62,976 bases of DNA from assembly GCA_038521825.1 (NCBI GenBank), contig JBCBKL010000023.1:1-62976 (forward strand). Reading direction: 5' to 3'. Of the stretch, positions 44,415 through 52,424 are shown piece after piece; position 1 is the first letter of the stretch; every line of letters starts with the position of its first letter. The notes under the pieces are model-generated. The model worked only from the letters and a program-made list of their open reading frames with translations, searched no databases and was not told the origin of the DNA. The position numbers were made by a program, and so were the translations under genes. The DNA comes from JBCBKL01 sp038521825 (GTDB taxonomy: Bacteria; Pseudomonadota; Alphaproteobacteria; Rhodobacterales; Rhodobacteraceae).

Positions 44415-44448
44415 GATAGTCAATGTATATACATTTGATAGTCATTGT
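44415..44448 (-). promoter_or_regulatory. Operator-like repeats upstream of the ribbon-helix-helix gene
   Basis: Two direct repeats, GATAGTCAATGT (44415-44426) and GATAGTCATTGT (44437-44448), differ at one base and are spaced 22 bp start to start, about two helical turns. A perfect 14-bp palindrome, AATGTATATACATT (44422-44435), lies across the first. Such arrays are typical of ribbon-helix-helix operators. Confidence 0.5.
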
Positions 44449-44545
44449 CAGTTTTTTGCCGGTTCAGATGGAATTGTCGACGATTCCGCCTTTCTGGCAA
44501 TGAACAATCTGGAACAGGCTACAAAGTTCACGGCCAAGGCCGGTA

Positions 44546-45112
44546 TCAGTCACCACCCGTGACAGGTCTATCAGCCACCGTCTCATCGCCCCTCTCGGCG
44601 ACCCTGCGCCCCGGCACACCAGCATAGACACCATAAGGTGTTGTGCTCTCGCGCAGGACAGCCCCCGCCGCGACCACACAGCCCTTTGCAATCGTGACAC
44701 CATCGAGGATGCGCGCACCCGCCCCGATCCACACATCGTCTTCGATCACGATGCCCTCGCGGGTGACCCCCTGTTCGCGAATGGGGCGGTCACGGTCGGC
44801 AAAGATGTGGTTGGCAGGGATTATGACGACATGGGCCGCGATACGGACATCGTTCCCAATGGTCAGGCCGCCGTGACCGTAAAGCACACAATAGGGATTG
44901 ACGCTGCAATGGTTGCCCATGCGGATGAAACCACCGCGCGGATCAAGGATCACCCCCACCCCGATCCGGCACGATTGACCCATTTCGACCGGCTCGTCTT
45001 CGGTGGCCAAAACGCGTGCGGTGTCATCGATCCGTGTGTCGTCGCCCATCTCGACCTTGCGGCCCTGCCACTGCCAGACCCATCGACGCAGGCGCAGGTA
45101 TCCGGGCTTCAT
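44546..45112 (-). CDS. Hexapeptide-repeat acyltransferase (left-handed beta-helix)
   Basis: A 188-residue cytosolic protein. Left-handed beta-helix turns are visible as repeated I/V-G-x4 units (VILDPRGGFIRMGNHCSVNPYCVLYGHGGLTIGNDVRI, then IEDDVWIGAGARILDGVTIAKGCVVAAGAVLRES), ending in the family PYGVYAGVPGRRV. This is the maltose/serine O-acetyltransferase-like group; the acceptor is unknown. ATG 45112 (MKPGYLRLRRWVWQW) has GGAGAGAGCG upstream. It is divergent from purL by 75 bp. Confidence 0.87.
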   Translation of the reverse strand: MKPGYLRLRRWVWQWQGRKVEMGDDTRIDDTARVLATEDEPVEMGQSCRIGVGVILDPRGGFIRMGNHCSVNPYCVLYGHGGLTIGNDVRIAAHVVIIPANHIFADRDRPIREQGVTREGIVIEDDVWIGAGARILDGVTIAKGCVVAAGAVLRESTTPYGVYAGVPGRRVAERGDETVADRPVTGGD

Positions 45113-45187
45113 CGCTCTCTCCCCCCAAACGCTCTTCCGTCTAGCGGATGTATCTCTTAATGGAAACCTGCACTTGGGGAGAGACGG

Positions 45188-47347
45188 ATGCAGGAACCAG
45201 CCATCACGCCAGAACTGATCGAAAGCCACGGGCTGAAACCAGACGAATACGCCAACATTCTGCGCATCCTGAACCGTGAGCCCACATTCACCGAACTGGG
45301 CATCTTTTCGGCGATGTGGAACGAACACTGTTCTTACAAGTCGTCCAAGAAATGGCTGCGAACCCTGCCCACGGACGGGCCGCAGGTCATTTGCGGCCCC
45401 GGTGAAAATGCTGGGGTCGTCGATATCGGCGATGGTCAGGCCGTTGTCTTCAAGATGGAGAGCCACAACCACCCTTCTTACATCGAACCCTATCAGGGCG
45501 CGGCCACGGGCGTCGGTGGCATCCTGCGCGACGTCTTTACCATGGGCGCACGGCCCATTGCGGCCATGAACGCCCTCAGCTTTGGTGAACCGTCTCACCC
45601 CAAGACCCGTCAGCTGGTGAACGGCGTGGTCGAGGGGATTGGCGGATATGGCAACGCCTTCGGCGTACCGACCGTGGGGGGAGAGGTGCGCTTTGATGCG
45701 GCCTATAATGGCAACTGCCTCGTGAACGCCTTTGCCGCCGGTCTCGCTGACGCGGACAAGATCTTTTACTCGGCAGCGTCGGGCGTCGGCATGCCCGTCG
45801 TCTATCTCGGGGCCAAGACGGGCCGCGACGGGGTTGGCGGTGCGACCATGGCATCGGCCGAATTCGACGACAGCATAGAAGAAAAACGCCCCACCGTTCA
45901 GGTTGGTGACCCCTTCACCGAAAAGCGGCTGATGGAGGCCTGTCTGGAACTAATGGCCACCGGTGCGGTGATCTCGATCCAGGATATGGGTGCCGCGGGT
46001 CTGACCTGCTCCGCGGTTGAAATGGGCGACAAGGGCGGGCTCGGCGTGCGCCTCGATCTCGAAAAGGTGCCCTGCCGCGAAGAGGCAATGACCGCCTACG
46101 AGATGATGCTGTCAGAAAGCCAGGAACGGATGCTGATGGTCCTGCGCCCAGAACTCGAAGCCAAGGCTAAGGCGGTGTTCGACAAATGGGATCTCGACTT
46201 TGCCATTGTTGGGGAAACAATTCCCGATGATCGCTTCCTGATTGTGCACAATGGAGAAACAAAGGCTGACCTGCCGCTCTCCAAACTCTCCTCGGAGGCT
46301 CCGGAGTATGACCGTCCCCACGTGCCCGCAGCAGCAGCAGAACCCTTGGGCGACGTGCCGGGGATCGATCCGATTGACGGGCTAAAGGCGCTCATCGGAT
46401 CGGCCAATTATGCGGCCAAGCAATGGGTTTATGAACAATACGATACGATGGTAATGGCCGATACCGCGCGCACACCGGGGCTGGGGGCCGGGATCGTCCG
46501 CGTGCACGGAACCGATAAGGCGCTGGCCTTCACCTCCGACGTCACACCGCGCTATGTCAAGGCGAACCCCATCGAGGGCGGCAAGCAGGCCGTGGCGGAG
46601 GCTTATCGGAACCTCTCGGCTGTCGGCGCAAAACCCTTGGCCACCACCGACAACCTCAATTTCGGCAACCCCGAAAAGCCCGAGATCATGGGCCAGTTCG
46701 TCGGTGCGGTCCAGGGGATCGGGGCCGCGTGCGGCGCGCTTGGCATGCCGATCGTGTCCGGCAACGTATCGCTCTACAACGAAACCGACGGGCAAGCGAT
46801 CCTGCCGACCCCGACCATCGGTGCGGTCGGCTTGCTGGATCATCAGGACGACATCATCGGAACCGAGGTGCGCGAGGGCCATGTGGCGCTCCTGCTTGGC
46901 GAGACCACCGGCCATCTGGGGCAATCTGCCCTTCTTGCCGAGGTCTTTAACCGTGTCGAAGGGGATGCGCCGCCCGTCGATCTAGAGGCCGAGCGCAAGG
47001 CGGGCGACTTCATCCGTGCCAACCGTGACCTGATCCGGGCCTGCACCGATCTTTCGGATGGCGGGTTGGCACTCGCCGCTTTCGAACTCGCCGAAGGCTC
47101 GGGCGTCGGTGTCCAGCTTGACAGCGACGACACCCCATTTCTGTTCGGTGAGGACCAGGGAAGATACCTCATCGCCTGCAATTTCGATCAGGCAGAGGGC
47201 CTCATGGTTGCGGCCGGGCAAGCGGGTCTGCCGATCCAGAGTATCGGGCGGTTCGGAGGTGACGCGGTACGGTTTGGGAATTCGGATGCACCGCTGGCCG
47301 ATCTCGCCGATGTCTACCGAACAACATTTGCCAACGCCCTCGCCTAA
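45188..47347 (+). CDS. purL: Phosphoribosylformylglycinamidine synthase subunit PurL
   Basis: A 719-residue small-type PurL (FGAM synthase II), which needs separate PurQ and PurS for glutamine use in purine synthesis. Visible: ELGIFSAMWNEHCSYKSSKKWLRTLPT, MESHNHPSYIEPYQGAATGVGGILRDVFTMGARP, TVGGEVRFD and the second ATP-binding half (NFGNPEKPEIMGQFVGAVQGI). ATG 45188 has GGGGAGAGACGG before it. purQ and purS are not in the window. Confidence 0.98.
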   Translation: MQEPAITPELIESHGLKPDEYANILRILNREPTFTELGIFSAMWNEHCSYKSSKKWLRTLPTDGPQVICGPGENAGVVDIGDGQAVVFKMESHNHPSYIEPYQGAATGVGGILRDVFTMGARPIAAMNALSFGEPSHPKTRQLVNGVVEGIGGYGNAFGVPTVGGEVRFDAAYNGNCLVNAFAAGLADADKIFYSAASGVGMPVVYLGAKTGRDGVGGATMASAEFDDSIEEKRPTVQVGDPFTEKRLMEACLELMATGAVISIQDMGAAGLTCSAVEMGDKGGLGVRLDLEKVPCREEAMTAYEMMLSESQERMLMVLRPELEAKAKAVFDKWDLDFAIVGETIPDDRFLIVHNGETKADLPLSKLSSEAPEYDRPHVPAAAAEPLGDVPGIDPIDGLKALIGSANYAAKQWVYEQYDTMVMADTARTPGLGAGIVRVHGTDKALAFTSDVTPRYVKANPIEGGKQAVAEAYRNLSAVGAKPLATTDNLNFGNPEKPEIMGQFVGAVQGIGAACGALGMPIVSGNVSLYNETDGQAILPTPTIGAVGLLDHQDDIIGTEVREGHVALLLGETTGHLGQSALLAEVFNRVEGDAPPVDLEAERKAGDFIRANRDLIRACTDLSDGGLALAAFELAEGSGVGVQLDSDDTPFLFGEDQGRYLIACNFDQAEGLMVAAGQAGLPIQSIGRFGGDAVRFGNSDAPLADLADVYRTTFANALA

Positions 47348-47404
47348 GTCGCAACCCAAGCGCGGATACAGTCTACTCAGAATGATGAAAAAGCTCTGAA
47401 CGCG

Positions 47405-48583
47405 TCAGCGCAGGCCGCGAAGAAGACGATCGCGGAAGCGGACCCAATCGTTGGCCACCTCGTTGCGAACCCGCCGATGTGGCGCCACTACAACGCGGTG
47501 ATCGGCCGACGTGCCATCCAGCCAGAACTCGATCCGGCCCGCCGCAACATCGTGGCGATCTGTAAAGGCGCGCGCCTCGACCCCCAGATTGCTCGCGAGG
47601 GTGTTAGCCATCGCCGCGTCTTGCTCATTATAATACCGGATGTGGGGCGCGGAGATGTTGAAGCTGACGCGCCGTACATCCGCGATTGGCAGCCCGCTCT
47701 CGTCCAGGCGCGCTTGCTGGGCGTCGAGCGCGGTCTGCGCCACGCTGTCGGGAGCATAAAGATACAGCCTGAAGGCATCCGCTGGCGCGACAGCCACCTC
47801 GGCGGGCGGTTTCAGAACCGTCGCCGGGTCTTGGGCATCCGGATCCTCGGCGAACTCAAATAGCGGCAGCGGCGGCGCGTCTGTGCCGCTTTCGACCGGT
47901 TCGGACCGGTCAGGAGCGTCCACCAGGGGATCTGATGCGACAGCCCCACGCGCGGGGACAAATTCCAATTCGGGAACCGGTGGCGCCACCCCATCGACGG
48001 CGAGGCGATCGGGCACAGTGGGGGCGCCTTCGACCGCTTTGCCTTGCGACAGGTTCTGAACACCCGATCGATCGATTTCGAGCGCCGACAATTCAAACAG
48101 CGGTGCGATGGATTGCGCGCTGGTCGCGGTTAGCCCTTCCGCTGCGGTCCCGGATCCAAGCGAGAACGCACCAAGATCAGACGTCATTGCAGCAGCGCCC
48201 TCTTCCGACGATGCGCCCTGCGCCAATTGGGCCTTCGGCAGCCCTCCGAAACCAAAGACAACACCAAAGCCCAAAGCCAGCCCCAGACCCAAGCCAAAAA
48301 AGCAGGCAACGGCGACAAAGACACTGCGCATCATCCATGGTGACCAGGATGCCGCAGCTATGCTGGAAGGTTCCTCCGCAGCCTCGCTGGACGACATGAC
48401 GGGCTGGTCCGGGGGCGTGGTAGGTTCCTGCACCAGCTTGAGCGCGAGGACCTTTTCGCGCGCGGCGCGCGCCTTTTCCAGTCGCTCTTCCCAGTTGGAA
48501 GAGGTCAGCAACTCCTCGACGCCCGCACGTCCACCGTCCGTGACAAAAGCTCGTTCCGCAAGATCGTTCATCGCCTTCGGCAT
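47405..48583 (-). CDS. Single-pass membrane protein with a long disordered linker
   Basis: A 392-residue protein: short cytoplasmic N-terminus with a charged helix (NWEERLEKARAAREKVLALKL), one transmembrane helix (about 86-110, VFVAVACFFGLGLGLALGFGVVFG), about 150 residues of Ala/Pro/Glu-rich linker, and a C-terminal domain of about 110 residues (FRLYLYAPDSVAQTALDAQQARLDESGLPIADVRRVSFNISAPHIRYYNEQD). The end domain resembles periplasmic sugar- or peptidoglycan-linked modules in outline, but I do not recognise it. ATG 48583 (AGGGG upstream) is preferred over GTG 48589 and ATG 48571. It is convergent with purL. Confidence 0.75.
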   Translation of the reverse strand: MPKAMNDLAERAFVTDGGRAGVEELLTSSNWEERLEKARAAREKVLALKLVQEPTTPPDQPVMSSSEAAEEPSSIAAASWSPWMMRSVFVAVACFFGLGLGLALGFGVVFGFGGLPKAQLAQGASSEEGAAAMTSDLGAFSLGSGTAAEGLTATSAQSIAPLFELSALEIDRSGVQNLSQGKAVEGAPTVPDRLAVDGVAPPVPELEFVPARGAVASDPLVDAPDRSEPVESGTDAPPLPLFEFAEDPDAQDPATVLKPPAEVAVAPADAFRLYLYAPDSVAQTALDAQQARLDESGLPIADVRRVSFNISAPHIRYYNEQDAAMANTLASNLGVEARAFTDRHDVAAGRIEFWLDGTSADHRVVVAPHRRVRNEVANDWVRFRDRLLRGLR

Positions 48584-48786
48584 CCGCACCGGCCCCTGGT
48601 CGAATGGTCTAAGTCACACAAAACTCGCGCTTTACTGGTTGGGGTTAACTTAAACCGCGTCGGGCAAACCGCCAAAAACCACAAACGTTTTTGCGGAGAT
48701 TCTGAGCGGATTCCCGCCGAAGTCAGAGCAGGGCGGTAAGTGCCCGCCTAGTCGATCAGACGGGCTCTTCAGGGCCGGTACGCTTC

Positions 48787-49380
48787 CTATTCGGCGGGTA
48801 AGCGTACCCGTTCACCGTCGGCGACAAGGCTGTCTGGCAGGATGATGGCGACGGCAATGAACACAAGACCCACGCCGACACCCAGCCAATCGCCCGAGAC
48901 GGGGATCAGGGCCGGATACGCCGCGCCCGGAATCTGGCCCAGTGTCGTCTTGCCACCCGCAATGCTATCCAGCAGGCCGCTCGCCCGCCACAACGGATAG
49001 CTCAACATGTAGGCTCCAGCACCCAGAAGGCCGCCGACGACAAAGAACAGTGCATCGATGCGACCTGAGGCGGCACCGGCGATACCCGTACCAGGGCAAT
49101 ATCCGGACGCTGCCCAGCCGATGCCTAGAAGAACACCGCCGATGACAACGCCGATATAGGTCGCCTTGACGCTCATATGGCCGACATCGACGAGGCCCAG
49201 TATCTGCCCGCCGAACATCAGGACGGAACCGACCCCAATGGCCAGCAGGATGGTCTTCATCAGATGCAGGCGCCGCAGCGTCAGCATCCCGCCGATCCAG
49301 TTTGGATCGCTGGCCCCGATCCGGTCGAGCACAAAACCGAATGCGGCCCCGATCACGATAGCAAGAACAATGGTCATCAT
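48787..49380 (-). CDS. pmpB: YeeE/YedE family transporter subunit (PmpB-like)
   Basis: A 197-residue membrane protein with about five helices and the family Cys motif ASGYCPGTGIAGAASGRIDA. YeeE/YedE proteins move thiosulfate or related sulfur species; in small-subunit pairs (PmpA/PmpB) they are linked to sulfide and persulfide responses. It follows its partner by 3 bp on the minus strand. The symbol is used by analogy. Confidence 0.85.
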   Translation of the reverse strand: MMTIVLAIVIGAAFGFVLDRIGASDPNWIGGMLTLRRLHLMKTILLAIGVGSVLMFGGQILGLVDVGHMSVKATYIGVVIGGVLLGIGWAASGYCPGTGIAGAASGRIDALFFVVGGLLGAGAYMLSYPLWRASGLLDSIAGGKTTLGQIPGAAYPALIPVSGDWLGVGVGLVFIAVAIILPDSLVADGERVRLPAE

Positions 49381-49383
49381 GGC

Positions 49384-49932
49384 TCAACCCTCCCTGTAGA
49401 TGATCATGGCCGTGGGAATGGCGGCGGCAAAGGCCGCAAGAGCAAAGAGATAGCCCGAAAGCGCGGTCTGCATCATCCCCGACATCATGTGACCCGACGT
49501 GCAGCCCCCGGCGAGCCTTGCGCCATAAAGCACGATGAACCCGCCCGCAAAGGCCATGGCATAGCGCGGCCATGGCGTGTCGCCGTAATTCGCCCGCCAG
49601 ATTGCCGGCATCCGCCGCTCGGTGCGGTCGATGCCACCTCTGAGTTGCGCGGACGAAAGCGCACCCAGCGCCATCGCGAGAACAAAGACAAAACCGTAGT
49701 TGATGGGGTTCGCGGCGCTCTCCGCGTATTTGCCCCCAGATTTCGCCAAATAGGCGTTTGTCGAGGTCCAACCGTCCTCGGTCTGGCTGATGAACCCGTC
49801 CGAAACGGCATCGGCGACAATTCCGTCAAAGATGACAAATTGCGTGCTGACCCCGATGGGTTTGACCAGGAGAACCGCCGCAAAAAAGACGAGGCCCAGC
49901 AGCAGCCCTCCGTATTTCCAGTTGAGTGTCAT
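49384..49932 (-). CDS. pmpA: YeeE/YedE family transporter subunit (PmpA-like)
   Basis: A 182-residue membrane protein with four or five helices and the conserved ARLAGGCTSGHMMSGMMQTALSG Cys motif, complementary to the motif in the next gene; the two Cys-bearing halves together would form one sulfur-transport channel. ATG 49932 has GGAGGAGAGTGCC upstream. Its ribosome-binding site lies at the edge of a long inverted repeat (49941-49978) that matches an ATTC-N8-GAAT operator. Confidence 0.85.
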   Translation of the reverse strand: MTLNWKYGGLLLGLVFFAAVLLVKPIGVSTQFVIFDGIVADAVSDGFISQTEDGWTSTNAYLAKSGGKYAESAANPINYGFVFVLAMALGALSSAQLRGGIDRTERRMPAIWRANYGDTPWPRYAMAFAGGFIVLYGARLAGGCTSGHMMSGMMQTALSGYLFALAAFAAAIPTAMIIYREG

Positions 49933-49940
49933 GGCACTCT

Positions 49941-49978
49941 CCTCCAATTATATTCGTTTTTTGGAATATAATTGGAGG
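49941..49978 (-). promoter_or_regulatory. Inverted repeat with an ATTC-N8-GAAT core before pmpA
   Basis: Perfect 15-bp arms (CCTCCAATTATATTC, 49941-49955, and its complement, 49964-49978) surround an 8-bp spacer GTTTTTTG. The core ATTC-N8-GAAT is the operator form reported for SqrR of Rhodobacter capsulatus, a persulfide-sensing BigR-type repressor. The left arm includes the complement of the pmpA ribosome-binding site, so as RNA the arms could also hide that site. Confidence 0.72.
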
Positions 49979-50002
49979 CAAAGCGGTTGTGATTGATCTA
50001 CG

Positions 50003-51262
50003 TCAACCGGTGCCGATAGCAGCCATCAGCCGCGCCTTTTCGCCCACGTCATCGCGACGGGAAATCGCCGCCGCCAGCTCTTCGAGCGACGCGATGGAAT
50101 GACCCGCGCGGAAACTGTCAACGTGGGGCAGCATCGTCATGATCCCCTGCGCCTTTGGGGCAAAGCCATCAAAGCGCAAAAGCGGGTTCAGCCAGATCAG
50201 GCGTTTCGAAGATAGGTGCAGACGCTCCATCTGCCGGTCCAGATTGTCCGGCTCTCCCCGGTCGAGGCCGTCGGTGATGAGCAGCACCACGGCCCCCTGC
50301 CCCATGACGCGGCGCGACCAGTCGCGGTTGAAGGTCTCAAGGCAGGAGCCGATCCGCGTACCGCCCTCCCAATCTTGTGCCTCTGCCCCAGCAGCCTTCA
50401 AAGCCGCATCTACATCACGCTGCCGCAGGTGCCGGGTGATGTTGGTCAAGCGGGTGCCGAAGGTAAAGGCATGCACCTTGGCCCAACCCGCCCCCTTGGC
50501 GTTCGACACCGCGTGGAGGAAATGAAGGACGACGCGGGAATATTGGCTCATCGAACCGGAGATATCGCAGAGTACGATCAGATTCGGCCACCGTGTCCGG
50601 GGTTCTTTCCAGGCCAACTCCCGCATCTGACCGCCCCGGCGCATCGCCAATCGCAGGGTGCGCCGCGCATCGACGCGGCCCCGATGCGCCGCCCGCGACC
50701 GGCGCGAGGCGATCGGATCGACCGGCAGCCGCATCCGGGCCAGCACGCGCTTGGCCGCGGCCATCTCTTCGGTGCTCATCTGTTCAAAATCGAGGGTCTT
50801 GAGCTTTTCCTCGGCTGACATGGTAAGCGACGCGTCGATCTCGATCTCGGTGCCTTCGACCTCGCCCTCAGGCTGCTCAGGCTGCGGCGGCTGCGCCCCG
50901 TCGAGCAGCGCCTCGGCCGCCCGCTTCTCTGCCGCCTGTGCGCTGCGGTCCTCCTGCACGCCCCGCACGGCCGGGATCATGTAGGACATCATGTGTTCGA
51001 GATAGCGCGGGTCGCGCCAATAGAGCCGGAAGACCTGCGCGAAAGTCGCGCGCTGCTCGGGCCGGTTCACGAAACAGGCATGGAGCGTCCAGTAGAAATC
51101 CTGCTTGTCGGTAAAGCCCGCTGCCTCGACCGCCCGGATCGCGTCCAGCACCCGCCCCGGACCGATGGGCAGCCCGGCCTTGCGGAGCGCCCGGGCGAAG
51201 TGGGTGATGTTGCCCGTGAGCTTGGGATCGGCGGGGATTTCAAGCGGGATCTGCTCAGCCAA
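50003..51262 (-). CDS. VWA domain protein, CoxE-like
   Basis: A 419-residue cytosolic protein. An N-terminal helical domain (LTGNITHFARALRKAGLPIGPGRVLDAI) leads through an acidic linker to a von Willebrand A domain with a complete MIDAS start (LCDISGSMSQYSRVVLHFLH) and ITDGLDRG. With the MoxR ATPase upstream it is the usual chaperone pair thought to assemble or insert metal into target enzymes. The frame starts with TTG 51262, without an obvious ribosome-binding site, only 12-14 bp from a GC-rich repeat copy; a different start nearby is possible. Confidence 0.88.
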   Translation of the reverse strand: MAEQIPLEIPADPKLTGNITHFARALRKAGLPIGPGRVLDAIRAVEAAGFTDKQDFYWTLHACFVNRPEQRATFAQVFRLYWRDPRYLEHMMSYMIPAVRGVQEDRSAQAAEKRAAEALLDGAQPPQPEQPEGEVEGTEIEIDASLTMSAEEKLKTLDFEQMSTEEMAAAKRVLARMRLPVDPIASRRSRAAHRGRVDARRTLRLAMRRGGQMRELAWKEPRTRWPNLIVLCDISGSMSQYSRVVLHFLHAVSNAKGAGWAKVHAFTFGTRLTNITRHLRQRDVDAALKAAGAEAQDWEGGTRIGSCLETFNRDWSRRVMGQGAVVLLITDGLDRGEPDNLDRQMERLHLSSKRLIWLNPLLRFDGFAPKAQGIMTMLPHVDSFRAGHSIASLEELAAAISRRDDVGEKARLMAAIGTG

Positions 51263-51273
51263 GCGGCACGCGC

Positions 51274-51320
51274 CGGGGGCGCTGCCCCCGGACCCCCGGA
51301 GTATTTCTGGAACAATGAAG
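51274..51320 (+). repeat. GC-hairpin plus GGAGTATT repeat, copy 1
   Basis: A GGGGGC/GCCCCC hairpin (51274-51290) is followed by CCCCCGGAGTATTTCTGGAA and then CAATGAAG. The same arrangement occurs at 62752-62810 and, inverted, at 62837-62882. This copy separates the MoxR and VWA genes and abuts the VWA start. Confidence 0.7.
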
Positions 51321-51322
51321 GA

Positions 51323-52231
51323 TCATGCCGGTTCGAGCGTGGCCTTGGCTTCGTCGAGGATCCTTTTTGCCTCCGATCCCTCCAGTTTCTGGATGTCGTC
51401 CTGATACTTCAGGATCGCACCCAGCGTGTCTGCGATGACTTCGGGGCTGAGGTTGATCATGTCGAGGGCCAACAGGCATTTCGCCCAGTCGATGGTTTCG
51501 GCCACGCCCGGTTTCTTGAAGAGATCCTCGGTGCGCAGTTTCTGGACGAAGGCGACGACTTCGCGGCTGAGGCTTTCGGCGGCTTCGGGCGCTCGGGCCT
51601 GCAGGATTGCAATTTCCCGCTCGAATGTCGGGTAGTCGACCCAGTGGTAGAGGCAGCGCCGTTTCAGCGCGTCATGCACCTCGCGCGTGCGGTTCGAGGT
51701 CACGATCACGATGGGCGGCTCAGGAGCCTTGATCGTGCCAAGCTCGGGGATGGTGACCTGAAAGTCGCTCAGTGCTTCGAGAAGAAACGCCTCGAAGGGT
51801 TCGTCCGTCCGGTCAAGCTCATCGATCAGAAGAACGGGCGCACCATGCTCGTCGGGCCGCATGGCTTGAAGCAGGGGCCGTTCGATCAGGTAGTCGGCGC
51901 TGAAAAGCTCGCGCTGCAGCACATCGCGGTCGGCATTGCCTTCAGCCTCGGCTGTACGGATCGCGACCATCTGCGCGGGGAAGTTCCATTCGTAGACCGC
52001 CGTCGCCGCATCGAGCCCTTCGTAGCATTGCAAGCGGATCAGGCGGCGGCCCAGCCCGGTCGCAAGCGCCTTGGCGATTTCGGTCTTGCCCACGCCGGCC
52101 TCGCCTTCGAGAAACAGCGGCCGCCCCAGGCGAAGAGCCAGAAACACCACCGTCCCCAGGGCGCGTCCGCAGACATAGCCCTCATTGCCAAGCATCTCCT
52201 GCACGGCGTCAATACTGCTCAGTTCGGTCAT
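51323..52231 (-). CDS. MoxR family AAA+ ATPase
   Basis: A 302-residue AAA+ ATPase. Walker A is FLEGEAGVGKTEIAKAL, Walker B VLLIDELDRTDEPFEAFL, and sensor 1 IVIVTSNRTREVHDALKRRC with the MoxR WVDYPTFEREIAIL segment. MoxR proteins act with VWA partners such as the next gene, as in CoxD/CoxE. The client enzyme cannot be told: no dehydrogenase or oxidase follows. ATG 52231 (MTELSSIDAVQEML) gives the family N-terminus; the frame to 52261 adds little. Confidence 0.9.
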   Translation of the reverse strand: MTELSSIDAVQEMLGNEGYVCGRALGTVVFLALRLGRPLFLEGEAGVGKTEIAKALATGLGRRLIRLQCYEGLDAATAVYEWNFPAQMVAIRTAEAEGNADRDVLQRELFSADYLIERPLLQAMRPDEHGAPVLLIDELDRTDEPFEAFLLEALSDFQVTIPELGTIKAPEPPIVIVTSNRTREVHDALKRRCLYHWVDYPTFEREIAILQARAPEAAESLSREVVAFVQKLRTEDLFKKPGVAETIDWAKCLLALDMINLSPEVIADTLGAILKYQDDIQKLEGSEAKRILDEAKATLEPA

Positions 52232-52424
52232 CCGGGCCCTCCTATCCGCCCCAACCTGCACCGTGGGTCCGGGGCGTCAAGTGCCACCAAGGGCCCATGA
52301 TTGACCCGATTCCGCCAGAATGGCATTGTAACGACGCGTTAACCCACGCTCTGGCAATAGACCGGGGACTGGCTGAGGCATTGGACAAGACAGGGTCGGT
52401 TCGGCCTGAGCAGCAGGGCAGACT

